28,248 nt of DNA from Flectobacillus sp049240685 (GTDB taxonomy: Bacteria > Bacteroidota > Bacteroidia > Cytophagales > Spirosomataceae). Shown here piece by piece: positions 1 through 7,930 of the stretch. The stretch spans positions 1-28,248 of the forward strand of contig NZ_JBMLSD010000456.1 in NCBI RefSeq assembly GCF_049240685.1. The letters run 5' to 3'. The position numbers and the translations under genes were made by a program. A model generated the notes under the pieces. It was not told the DNA's origin and made no database searches. It saw only the letters and a list, made by a program, of their open reading frames with translations. Every line of letters starts with the position of its first letter. The stretch's first letter is position 1.

Positions 1-431
1 TCCAAGACTAAGTCTTGAACTAGTATCTTCAAATTTGTCCAGTAATCAGGTTAATAGTATGTCAGTTATTGTAATATATTAATAATCAAAAGGTTAACCT
101 TGTTTTTTACCTATGAGATACTATTAATTTGATCTTTCCTTTTACTTACTTTAAATCCTATTTTATAAAAACAACGCCATTTTACTTCTCTTTTGAAATC
201 ATAAATCCCCCAACCCGCAATAGTTCAAAGTCCTTTATTGATTCCTTATTGCCCATCACAAATCTACGAATAACCTTGGTTTGGAATTAAAGTTGTATTA
301 TTTATTCAATGTATTGGCTTAACGAATTGTTCTTCAATTCCTAATGTCTATATTTATAATTAATATTGTAATTGTTCAATAATTAAACACTGTACACTTA
401 CCGATTCACCAAACTAAAACACAAGAACCTA
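1..431. other. Intergenic left edge, no gene seen
   Basis: I see no credible reading frame in this AT-rich stretch. It contains one degraded copy of the interspersed repeat that also flanks smpB (160-229, listed separately). The gene to which the left part belongs lies outside the window. No clear TAnnTTTG promoter box precedes the acylase gene at 432. Confidence 0.6.
160..229 (-). repeat. Interspersed repeat, copy 1 (partial, degraded)
   Basis: Read on the minus strand, this stretch follows the same order of blocks as the two repeats around smpB: ACTATTGC, then a G-rich GGGGGATTT, then TGATTTC, then AAGTAAAAT, then TTGTTTTT. It is the most diverged of the three copies and lacks the outer ATCCAACATCCGA block. 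Confidence 0.55.
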
Positions 432-2873
432 ATGAAAGTTGTCAAAACTCTTGTTACCATCAGTATTACTGTAGGCATTTGTTATGCCTTGAATCGTGGC
501 TGGGGAAATGTTCCTCCAATGGGGAATTTTCTAAGTCCATTTACAGGTTTCTGGACTAATGCTGAATCTATTTCTCCTAAATCAGAGCCTCAAATTTTAA
601 ATATTTCAGGCTTGCAAGAGGAAGTGACTGTAGAATATGACGAAACTGGCGTACCGCATATTTTTGCCCAAAATGACCACGATTTGTATTTGGCACAAGG
701 CTATGTAACAGCTAAAGACCGACTTTGGCAAATGGAATTTCAGACTCATTTTGCCGCAGGCCGTTTAACAGAAATTGTAGGTGAAAAAGCCCTCGAACAA
801 GACCGCTATCAACGAAGAATGGGGGCAGTTTTTGGCGCAGAAAAATCTTTTGAAGGAATGATGGAAGACCCTAAAGGAAAAGTTGCACTTGAAGCTTATT
901 CTGATGGAATCAACGCCTATATTACACAACTCAAACCAAGAGATTATCCCCTAGAATATAAATTGCTGGGTTATGCTCCCGAGCCTTGGACACCTATCAA
1001 AAGTGCTTTGTTTCTTAAAAATATGTCATTTGTCCTTGCTTCTGGTACAGACGATTTGCGCATGACCAATATTCTAGGAAAATACGGTAAAGCTATTGCT
1101 GAGGAGCTTTTTCCTAATTATCCTTTCAAAGAAAGCCCTATTATTCCAGAAGGAACACCTGTAGATTTTAAGCCTATCCCATTACCCAAAGCCCCTGTTG
1201 ATTTTATCGGAATCGGAAGCTCCAAAGTTGCCGAAGAACGCGACAAAGGAATTGGTTCTAATAACTGGGCTGTGGGTGGCCAAAAATCTGTAACAGGCTT
1301 ACCCATTTTATCCAATGATCCTCACCTAACCTTGAGCCTACCTTCTATTTGGTATCAAGTTCAGTTGACAGCCCCAGGAATTAACGTTTACGGCTCTACC
1401 ATGCCCGGAACGCCAAATGTAATTATCGGTTTCAACAACGATATTGCTTGGGGCGTAACCAATGTAGGTGCCGATGTAGTAGACTGGTATCAAGTAAAAT
1501 TTAAGGATGCGAAAAAAGAAGAATATTGGCACGATAACCAATGGAAAAAGATACAAAAACGAATAGAAACCTATACCGTAAAGGGTGGAAAAACGGTAGT
1601 AGATACCGTTCTTTATACACACCATGGTCCTGTTGTGTATTTGGACAACGAAAAGCCTATTCGGGACAATATCCCAACTGGGCACGCCTTGCGTTGGATT
1701 GCTCATGAAAAATCGCAGGAATTGAGTGCTTTTTATCATTTGAACCGTGCTAAAAATTATGATGAATATGTAAAAGCATTAGGGTATTATTCGGCTCCTG
1801 CCCAAAACTTTATTTTTGCTAGTAATCAAAACGATATTGCCTTGTGGGTCAATGGAAAATTCCCGTTAAAGGCTCGTGAGCAAGGCAAATATATTTTGGA
1901 TGGCACTAACCCTGCGGCAGATTGGCAAGGTTTTATTCCTCAGTTGCATAACCCGCATGTGAAAAATCCTAAACGTGGTTTTGTGAGCTCTGCAAACCAA
2001 TCGTCGACTGATCCTAAGTATCCTTACTATATCAACTGGGAATTTGCTCCTGCCGAACGTGGTCGCCGTATCAATACTCGTTTGCAAACGATGAATAAGG
2101 CCACCGTGGATAGTTTGAGAGAATTACAAAATGATAATTATAACCTCAAAGCAGAAGACTGGTTGCCAACGATGTTGAGTTTTGTGAAAAAACCTACCCA
2201 AAAACAAATGGCAGCATTACGTGTCTTACAACTTTGGAACAAATACAATAATCCTGACGAAATAGGCCCAACGGTATTTACGGTTTGGGTAGAATTGCTG
2301 AACAATGCTATTTGGGAGGATGACTTTGGCTATGATAAAAATATTCCGATGAAATCTCCATCACATGCACGTACACTTCAATTAATCTTGAAGCAACCAG
2401 ATGCTAAATGGTTTGACGATGTTAGAACCAAAGACAAAAAAGAGACCATCGAAGAATTGGCTAACGTAACGCTCAATGCAACAATAGATAGTTTGACCAA
2501 ATGGCAAAAAGCTCCAATTGGAACAGCTTGGGCTTGGGAAAAATATAAGTCGACAGACATCAGACACCTTATTCCGGGGCTTGATGCTTTGAGCAAAATG
2601 GATGTCAAAATCGGTGGGGGAAGCGGAATCGTAAATGCTACAACGGCTCGGACAGGGCCATCTTGGCGGATGATTGTGCAATTGGGCAAAGACAAATCCG
2701 TAAAAGGATATGGCGTGTTCCCTGGCGGACAATCAGGAAACCCAGGAAGCCCACATTATGATGATATGATCGAAACTTGGCGCAAAGGAGAGTTAAATTC
2801 GTTGCTTTTCTTACAAAACAAAGAAGAAAAAAGCGAAAGAATCAAACAAACTTTAGTCTTGAAAAAGAAATAA
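432..2873 (+). CDS. Penicillin acylase family N-terminal-nucleophile amidohydrolase
   Basis: The 813-residue protein is a precursor of the penicillin/acyl-homoserine-lactone acylase family, which hydrolyses amide bonds of acylated small molecules after self-cleavage into two chains. Seen: an N-terminal hydrophobic segment (about residues 5-22) for export or anchoring; YVTAKDRLWQMEFQ near residue 90, typical of the alpha chain; GSNNWAVGG with Ser276 as the predicted first residue of the beta chain and nucleophile; NDPHL shortly after; and THHGPVV, all family hallmarks. Length matches the family. It is followed 56 bp later by a small membrane-protein gene, probably in the same transcript. The natural substrate cannot be read from sequence; quorum-signal or beta-lactam cleavage would be a guess. 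The start is the first ATG before the signal segment. Confidence 0.93.
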   Translation: MKVVKTLVTISITVGICYALNRGWGNVPPMGNFLSPFTGFWTNAESISPKSEPQILNISGLQEEVTVEYDETGVPHIFAQNDHDLYLAQGYVTAKDRLWQMEFQTHFAAGRLTEIVGEKALEQDRYQRRMGAVFGAEKSFEGMMEDPKGKVALEAYSDGINAYITQLKPRDYPLEYKLLGYAPEPWTPIKSALFLKNMSFVLASGTDDLRMTNILGKYGKAIAEELFPNYPFKESPIIPEGTPVDFKPIPLPKAPVDFIGIGSSKVAEERDKGIGSNNWAVGGQKSVTGLPILSNDPHLTLSLPSIWYQVQLTAPGINVYGSTMPGTPNVIIGFNNDIAWGVTNVGADVVDWYQVKFKDAKKEEYWHDNQWKKIQKRIETYTVKGGKTVVDTVLYTHHGPVVYLDNEKPIRDNIPTGHALRWIAHEKSQELSAFYHLNRAKNYDEYVKALGYYSAPAQNFIFASNQNDIALWVNGKFPLKAREQGKYILDGTNPAADWQGFIPQLHNPHVKNPKRGFVSSANQSSTDPKYPYYINWEFAPAERGRRINTRLQTMNKATVDSLRELQNDNYNLKAEDWLPTMLSFVKKPTQKQMAALRVLQLWNKYNNPDEIGPTVFTVWVELLNNAIWEDDFGYDKNIPMKSPSHARTLQLILKQPDAKWFDDVRTKDKKETIEELANVTLNATIDSLTKWQKAPIGTAWAWEKYKSTDIRHLIPGLDALSKMDVKIGGGSGIVNATTARTGPSWRMIVQLGKDKSVKGYGVFPGGQSGNPGSPHYDDMIETWRKGELNSLLFLQNKEEKSERIKQTLVLKKK

Positions 2874-2929
2874 CAAGATTATTCCCTTATATCATTTTAC
2901 GATGTTTTATTCAAAATAGTAGAAAGCAA

Positions 2930-3301
2930 ATGAGCGCATCTTCAAATAACAAAATACTCAGTCCTTTTGCAGGGTTATTATTGGCCTTAGTTATCTTATT
3001 TCAGTACTTATTGCCGTGGTGGTCTGTGGCTTTGGCAAGTGCTATTGCGGCATTTTTATTAGCAGGCTCGGCAGGGGGTGCTTTCCGCGTTGGCGCATTT
3101 GTCAATATCATCGTTTGGTTGACAATGGCTTTCTGGAGCCACTGGCGAAGTGAAGGTATTTTAACAACTAAAATTGCGGGAGTTTTACCGCTGGGTGGCA
3201 GTGCTGCTGCCTTATTTATCGTAACTCTTATCGTAGGAGGATTAGTTGGCGGGCTCGGAGCACTGAGTGGTTTTCAAGTAAAGCAACTAATAAAGAAATA
3301 A
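2930..3301 (+). CDS. Small integral membrane protein, function unknown
   Basis: About 123 residues with roughly four hydrophobic segments: one near residues 10-25, one near 30-45, one near 50-65 and a Gly/Ala-rich one near 85-110. I place the start at ATG 2930 (MSASSNNK) because longer in-frame starts would overlap the acylase gene and add a basic, non-conserved-looking leader. It lies directly downstream of the acylase gene in the same direction and probably shares its transcript. I do not recognise a family; the glycine-rich last segment is common in small uncharacterised Bacteroidota membrane proteins. Confidence 0.75.
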   Translation: MSASSNNKILSPFAGLLLALVILFQYLLPWWSVALASAIAAFLLAGSAGGAFRVGAFVNIIVWLTMAFWSHWRSEGILTTKIAGVLPLGGSAAALFIVTLIVGGLVGGLGALSGFQVKQLIKK

Positions 3302-3475
3302 GCCCTTCGGTACGTCATAAGCTTTCAAATTGTGCTATAACCGAGCCCTAATTTGCATTATTGGTTCAAGAATGATTATCTTGTCAAAGATTAGCATCAG
3401 ATAGATAGGCAGCCACCCACACCAATACTGTGCTGAGTAACAGTGAGAAAACGATGGATAATTCCTAAAAAAAAC

Positions 3476-3483
3476 TATCTTTG
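3476..3483 (+). promoter_or_regulatory. Bacteroidota -7 promoter box (TATCTTTG) for the OmpH-like gene
   Basis: TATCTTTG matches the TAnnTTTG consensus of the primary sigma factor of Bacteroidota. It lies 56 bp before the ATG of the OmpH-like lipoprotein. The -33 element is weak: only ATG, with a 19-bp spacer, where TTG is expected. Confidence 0.6.
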
Positions 3484-3538
3484 CAAACATTTTTTAACAT
3501 GTATCATCTGATTTATCAATACTATTAACAATTCAAAA

Positions 3539-4141
3539 ATGAAAAAATTATCCCTAATTTTGTGTGGAGGTTTGGCAATTGCAACAACTTTATTCTCTTG
3601 TAACAAAGGCGAAGAAAAAGCAAGTACAGCTTCTTCATCTTCTGCTGCAATTTCAGTTGACGGAAAAAAAGTAGTTTTTGTAAATACAGATTCTTTATTG
3701 GCTAATTATCAATTTTACAAAGACGCTCAAAAAGAATTTGAAAACAAAGGTTACCGTTTGCAAGTTGATTTAGGTCAACGTGAGCGTGCTCTTCAAACAG
3801 AAGGTGCTGCTATTCAGCAACGTGCGCAAGCAATGACTCAAGCAGAGTTACAAGCAGCAGACATGATGTTGAGAAAGAAAGCTGGCGAATTGCAACAATA
3901 CAGCCAACAAAAGCAAGCAGCTTTGGCTCAAGAGCAGGCTAAAAAACAAGAAGAGCTTTACACAAACATTCGTGAGTATATCAAAAAGCACAATGCTGAG
4001 AACAAATACGAGTTTGTTTTAGGTTATAGTTCAAATGGTGGTGGTATTCTATATGCTGATAACGCAGTAGATGTAACACAGCAAATTATCGACGGTCTTA
4101 ACAAAGAATACGCTGAGAAAAAAGGTGCTGCTAAGAAATAA
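3539..4141 (+). CDS. OmpH/Skp-like periplasmic chaperone, predicted lipoprotein
   Basis: The 200-residue protein starts with a lipoprotein signal (MKKLSLILCGG...LFSC, predicted lipidated Cys21), then a low-complexity Ser/Ala linker, then VVFVNTDSLLANYQFYKDAQ, typical of the OmpH/Skp family, and a long Gln/Ala/Lys-rich coiled coil (about residues 65-145) before a conserved closing part with GGGILYADNAVDVTQ. Skp-type proteins hold unfolded outer-membrane proteins in the periplasm; Bacteroidota often carry several paralogues, some as lipoproteins. It has its own promoter box upstream and an intrinsic terminator downstream, so it is probably monocistronic. The family is clear; the exact client proteins are unknown. 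Confidence 0.88.
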   Translation: MKKLSLILCGGLAIATTLFSCNKGEEKASTASSSSAAISVDGKKVVFVNTDSLLANYQFYKDAQKEFENKGYRLQVDLGQRERALQTEGAAIQQRAQAMTQAELQAADMMLRKKAGELQQYSQQKQAALAQEQAKKQEELYTNIREYIKKHNAENKYEFVLGYSSNGGGILYADNAVDVTQQIIDGLNKEYAEKKGAAKK

Positions 4142-4182
4142 TCTTATCTGCCCGACTTAGCCTATAAGTCTTTTGCTCATAA

Positions 4183-4215
4183 AGCCATACAGCCACAAAC
4201 TGTATGGCTTTTTTT
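4183..4215 (+). terminator. Intrinsic terminator after the OmpH-like gene
   Basis: Perfect 10-bp stem AGCCATACAG / CTGTATGGCT with a 7-nt loop, followed by six T residues, 42 bp after the stop codon. Confidence 0.9.
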
Positions 4216-4287
4216 GTCATAACTAGAGCAAAAAACTATTGATGAAATTGAAATGAATGAGATAAATCTCTCATTAGGGCTGTACGA

Positions 4288-4398
4288 ATGATTTCAAACT
4301 ATTGCAGATTTGGGATTTCTGATTTCGGAAATAAAGTAAAATACCTTTGTTTTTTGCAAAATATAGAAGATTATACTTCCGAAATCCAACATCCGAAA
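4288..4398 (+). repeat. Interspersed repeat, copy 2 (upstream of smpB)
   Basis: This ~110-bp stretch runs from ATGATTTCAAACTATTGCAG to TTCCGAAATCCAACATCCGAA. Its near-copy lies inverted downstream of smpB (4946-5053). It contains TACCTTTG (4342-4349), a good match to the Bacteroidota -7 box, directed at smpB, so this copy may also supply the smpB promoter. Confidence 0.85.
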
Positions 4399-4469
4399 TA
4401 AACAGTTTTTATAATCCTTCGTACAGTACTAATCTCTCATTCATAATTCAAAAAAACACAATTAAAAAA

Positions 4470-4925
4470 ATGGGAAAAGAAAAAATTGAAAAAAGTATTA
4501 ACATCAAAAACAAAAGAGCCTCTTTTGAGTACTTTTTCCTCGAAACCTATACGGCTGGAATTATGCTTATGGGTACCGAAATCAAATCTATTCGTCAAGG
4601 AAAAGTAAACCTAACAGATGCCTATTGCGTGTTTTTGAATGAAGAGCTATTCATCCGTCAGATGAATATTTCGAAATATAGCGAAGGAACTCACTATAAT
4701 CACGAACCTCTTCGTGATAGAAAATTGCTATTGACCAAGCGCGAATTGGGTAAGTTGCAAAACAAACTCAAAGACCAAGGCTTAACGATGGTTCCTACAC
4801 GGATGTATATTTCGGATAGAGGTTTTGCAAAAATTGAAATCGCTCTGGCAAAAGGTAAAAAACTGTACGATAAGCGTGAAACCATCAAGGAAAAAGATGT
4901 AAAACGCAATATGGAACGAGAATAA
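4470..4925 (+). CDS. smpB: SsrA-binding protein SmpB
   Basis: This is SmpB, the partner of tmRNA in trans-translation, which frees ribosomes stalled on broken mRNAs and tags the peptide for degradation. The 151-residue product matches the usual length. Seen: NKRASFEYFFLETYTAGIML near the N-terminus, GTEIKSIRQGKVNLTDAY, the segment with YISDRGFAKIEIALAKGKK, and the closing KLYDKRETIKEKD. I chose ATG 4470 (MGKEKIEKS) because the longer in-frame extension to 4347 would translate the interspersed repeat and is unlike SmpB. No tmRNA gene is in the window. The gene sits alone between inverted copies of the repeat. Confidence 0.96.
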   Translation: MGKEKIEKSINIKNKRASFEYFFLETYTAGIMLMGTEIKSIRQGKVNLTDAYCVFLNEELFIRQMNISKYSEGTHYNHEPLRDRKLLLTKRELGKLQNKLKDQGLTMVPTRMYISDRGFAKIEIALAKGKKLYDKRETIKEKDVKRNMERE

Positions 4926-4945
4926 ACGTGAGAATCTATCGGATA

Positions 4946-5053
4946 TCGGATGTTGGATTTCGGAAGTGTAAGCTTCGATTTTTTGTAAAAAATAAAGGTA
5001 TTTTACTTTATATCCGAAATTGAAAATCCCGAATCTGCAATAGTTTGAAATCA
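4946..5053 (-). repeat. Interspersed repeat, copy 3 (downstream of smpB, inverted)
   Basis: The reverse complement of this stretch aligns over nearly its whole length with 4288-4398, sharing ATGATTTCAAACTATTGCAG, AAAGTAAAATACCTTT and ACTTCCGAAATCCAACATCC. The -7-like box is TACCTTTA here, one base away from that of copy 2. Confidence 0.85.
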
Positions 5054-5095
5054 TTCACTATTAAAGCGTATACGTTTCAGTAAAAAGATAAAATT

Positions 5096-6115
5096 ATGTT
5101 GGAAAGAATACCAGTCAATTTGATTACTGGCTATTTGGGAGTTGGAAAAACAACCGCTATCGTCAACTTGCTCAAACAAAAGCCAGAAGACGAAAAATGG
5201 GCTGTATTAGTCAATGACTTTGGCGAAGTGTCTATCGACCACCTTACGTTGGCATCTGAAGGCGACAAGGAATTGCAAGTCATGGAAGTGGAAGGAGGTT
5301 GTATTTGTTGCTCGGCAGCACAAAACATGCATTTTTCACTTCAAATGATGCTGACACGTTTGCGTCCCAATCGTATCTTGATTGAACCAACAGGTATGGG
5401 GCATCCTGCCAGTATTTTGGATTTGTTGCGTAGCCGTGCCTTTTCCAATGATATTTATATAGATACCACCATTTGTATCCTAAATCCAGCACAATTGAGT
5501 CGTGAGCGTTACCAAACCGATGGGACTTATCTTGATCAGATATCTTTGGCAGACGTGTTGGTAGCCAACAAAACAGATTTGTGTACAGAGGAGGAACTTG
5601 AGTTTTTTTGGGAATATGCCGAAGAATTGTATCCCCAAAAATTAGTTGTCGATAGAATAGAGCAAGGGCGTCTAAAACCCGAATGGTTAAGTTTAGGAAT
5701 TGATGAAAATCGTTTACCTCAATTCCCAAATGAACATTTGCAACATGAATCGCCAGTAGAAAATCATACGCCCCAATCCGTTTTATTCCAGCAAGTTCCA
5801 AGAGTAGGAAAACCCCTCATGAAGCCCAACAAAGGCTTGGGGAGCTACTCATGTGGCTGGATTTTTTCTCATAAAGAAGTATTCGACCTCAACAAACTCA
5901 ATATGTTGATTGTACGCTGGTATTTCGACAGTAAAATCCACCGAGCTAAAGGAATTTTACGAACGGGAGAAGATTGGTATTTATACAATTGCGTAGAAGG
6001 AATGCCAACAAGCCATTATTTGGCCTACAGAAGAGATAGTCGTTTAGAACTCATTTCTTCCGAGCCACTCGATTGGAAAGCTCTACAAGTACAAATTCAG
6101 GAGTGTATTCTATAA
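5096..6115 (+). CDS. CobW/COG0523-family GTPase, putative metallochaperone
   Basis: The 339-residue protein is a G3E GTPase of the CobW/COG0523 family, which delivers metals (zinc, cobalt or others) to target enzymes. Seen: Walker A GYLGVGKTT (residues 12-20), the metal-binding CxCC in GGCICC (Cys69, Cys71, Cys72), EPTGMGHPAS as the switch region, NKTD (158-161) for guanine specificity, and a C-terminal half with KGILRTGEDWYLYNC that fits the CobW C-terminal domain. It lacks a long His-rich stretch. The metal and client are not deducible, and I found no recognisable Zur-type operator before it. It appears to stand alone. Confidence 0.9.
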   Translation: MLERIPVNLITGYLGVGKTTAIVNLLKQKPEDEKWAVLVNDFGEVSIDHLTLASEGDKELQVMEVEGGCICCSAAQNMHFSLQMMLTRLRPNRILIEPTGMGHPASILDLLRSRAFSNDIYIDTTICILNPAQLSRERYQTDGTYLDQISLADVLVANKTDLCTEEELEFFWEYAEELYPQKLVVDRIEQGRLKPEWLSLGIDENRLPQFPNEHLQHESPVENHTPQSVLFQQVPRVGKPLMKPNKGLGSYSCGWIFSHKEVFDLNKLNMLIVRWYFDSKIHRAKGILRTGEDWYLYNCVEGMPTSHYLAYRRDSRLELISSEPLDWKALQVQIQECIL

Positions 6116-6159
6116 TTTCAACTGACAAGGGTTATCCCAAATTTAGGTTTAAGTATTTG

Positions 6160-6180
6160 CTGTAGGCCTACGGCCTACAG
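6160..6180. repeat. Perfect short inverted repeat
   Basis: CTGTAGGCC-TAC-GGCCTACAG forms a 9-bp hairpin 44 bp after the CobW-family gene. It has no T run, so a standard terminator is unlikely; it may be a small repetitive extragenic palindrome. Similar GGCCTA/TAGGC words recur at 6711-6800. Confidence 0.55.
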
Positions 6181-6396
6181 TCCATTGCCTGATAACTCCA
6201 ATCTAATTCTACACGATTAAGTAGCAGGAAAGATTAAATCAATAGTATCTCAAAGGTAAAAGTTGAGGATAACCTTTTTGATTATGTTACAATAACAGAT
6301 ATACTGTTAACCTAATAACGTCTCTTTACTTACTTGAGTAAAAAACTTTTAAAATTTACTCACACCGTATTCACTAAATTCGAGCCTATCTATGTT

Positions 6397-6597
6397 TTAA
6401 TTATTTGGTCGAGAAGGTCTCTTACCTTCTTTGCGGATTAAAGAATCCCGCTTTGGACGTCCTTGTCCATGCCCTTTATGGCGGTTTGTCGAATCCGCTT
6501 TCCATTCCCTTTTCCCTTTTTTGGTAGGCACATCTTGCGCCAATGTTGTTCCTAGTGTAAAACTAGCGATAGCTGCCATCAACAATAATTTTTTCAT
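6397..6597 (-). CDS. Small secreted, highly basic protein
   Basis: 66 residues: a convincing signal peptide (MKKLLLMAAIASFTLGTTLAQ, cleavage near residue 20) and a very basic, Lys/Arg/His-rich mature part with RHKGHGQGRPKRDS. Such short exported basic proteins are common in Bacteroidota and usually uncharacterised. There is no neighbouring gene in the same operon. A real gene is supported mainly by the signal peptide and the in-frame start; function unknown. Confidence 0.6.
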   Translation of the reverse strand: MKKLLLMAAIASFTLGTTLAQDVPTKKGKREWKADSTNRHKGHGQGRPKRDSLIRKEGKRPSRPNN

Positions 6598-7012
6598 GAC
6601 TTTAAGTGTTCGAGTTAAACTTTTGAAGAATGATTTATTTCCGCAATTGGATTGTGTGTATTCTAAAAGGTTTAAGTTGGTAAGTTAAAAATTTAAGTAC
6701 TTGGTTCTAGGCTCTAGGCTATAAGCTATAAGCTATAAGCCGTAGGCATTAGGCAAGCACAACATATTGCTTATGGCATATAGCTTACAGCCTATTGCGG
6801 GTAAAATTACTTTAACACAACCATAAAATAGGATTAATACTCAAGCAAAAAGTAGAACCTACTTTTGTGGTTCTTTTATAGAGAACTAATTATTCTAATA
6901 CCTAAAAAGCCATAAGTTAGGGATATGAATTGTTAAAAAAGCTTGTATCTTTTGAACAACTCCGACTAGTATGTTTATCATCGATTCGTCCAAAAACTAA
7001 ATATTCAATTTT
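6598..7012. other. Intergenic region with short palindromic repeats, no gene seen
   Basis: Between the divergent secreted-protein gene and the glycerophosphodiesterase gene I see no coding sequence. The middle (6711-6800) contains ATAAGCT three times in tandem and several TAGGC/GCCTA words in both orientations. The rest is AT-rich. No clear TAnnTTTG box precedes 7013. Confidence 0.6.
6711..6800. repeat. Clustered ATAAGCT and TAGGC short repeats with inverted partners
   Basis: Three tandem heptamers ATAAGCT (about 6721-6740) preceded by CTAGGCT words and followed by GTAGGC and TTAGGC; then inverted partners in GCTTATGGCATATAGCTTACAGCC. This resembles a degenerate extragenic repeat that can fold back on itself. 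Confidence 0.6.
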
Positions 7013-7909
7013 ATGAAAAAGCTCTTTTTAGTAACATTGCTCACTTTTGCCTCCATTAAATCGGCCTTATTGGCACAAACTTTTGAAATAGAAGGACACC
7101 GTGGCGCAAGAGGATTGATGCCAGAAAACACCATCGAAGCATTCAAAAAAGCCATAGATTTAGGGGTAAATACACTCGAATTGGACGTATGCATAACCAA
7201 AGACCATAAAGTGGTGGTTTCGCATGAGCCTTATATGTTATCCTCTTATATGTCTAAACCCGATGGTACGCCAGTGAGCAAACAAGAAGAAAAATCACTG
7301 AATTTGTACCAGATGACTTACCAAGAAATCAAGAAATATGATTCTGGAATACGTGGGAATGCGGGTTTTCCTGAGCAACAAAAGGTTGCAACCTATAAGC
7401 CTCTATTGAGCGAAATGATAAAGGCCTGCGAAGCATATATCAAAAAGAATGGTTTACCTCCTGTAAAGTATAATGTAGAAATCAAATCGGGTGAAAAAGA
7501 GTACGGTATTTACCAACCCGCTACTGTTGAAGAGTTTTCGGATTTGGTACATAAAGACTTAAAAAAACTCCTACCTGCCGACCGTATCATCCTTCAAAGC
7601 TTTGACTTTGCTGTTTTAAAACACTGGAAAAAACAAATTGATACAGGCAAATATATGCCAGTGCAATTGTCTGCTCTGACGGGTGAGCTAAGCCCCGAAG
7701 CAACATTCGATGCTTTAGGTTTTTTACCAGTTTATTATAGTCCTTATTTTAAGTTAGTTACACCAGAAAGAGTAAAAGCTTGCCATGACAAAAATGTAAA
7801 ATTGATGCCATGGACAGTCAATGAAATTTCGGATATGAAAAAAATGAAAGAACTCGGTACCGATGGACTCATTACTGATTATCCTGACCGAGTAAAAAGT
7901 ATTCAATAA
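7013..7909 (+). CDS. Secreted glycerophosphodiester phosphodiesterase
   Basis: The 298-residue enzyme hydrolyses deacylated phospholipids (glycerophosphodiesters) to glycerol-3-phosphate and an alcohol. Seen: a signal peptide ending at LLAQ (about residue 22); EGHRGARGLMPENT with catalytic His29 and Arg30 and metal ligands Glu39; ELDVCITKDHKVVVSHEP with Glu56, Asp58 and His71; a central insertion; and the closing DGLITDYPDR. Length and motif order match the family. The next gene begins 21 bp later and carries a related domain fused to a phosphatase, so the two probably work together to release phosphate from glycerophosphodiesters outside the inner membrane. Confidence 0.94.
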   Translation: MKKLFLVTLLTFASIKSALLAQTFEIEGHRGARGLMPENTIEAFKKAIDLGVNTLELDVCITKDHKVVVSHEPYMLSSYMSKPDGTPVSKQEEKSLNLYQMTYQEIKKYDSGIRGNAGFPEQQKVATYKPLLSEMIKACEAYIKKNGLPPVKYNVEIKSGEKEYGIYQPATVEEFSDLVHKDLKKLLPADRIILQSFDFAVLKHWKKQIDTGKYMPVQLSALTGELSPEATFDALGFLPVYYSPYFKLVTPERVKACHDKNVKLMPWTVNEISDMKKMKELGTDGLITDYPDRVKSIQ

Positions 7910-7930
7910 TTCCAATTTTCGTAAAAATCA

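Noticed and set aside
1338..1739. 133-codon minus-strand frame inside the acylase gene
   Set aside because: Shadow of the strongly supported acylase gene, whose catalytic motifs span this stretch.
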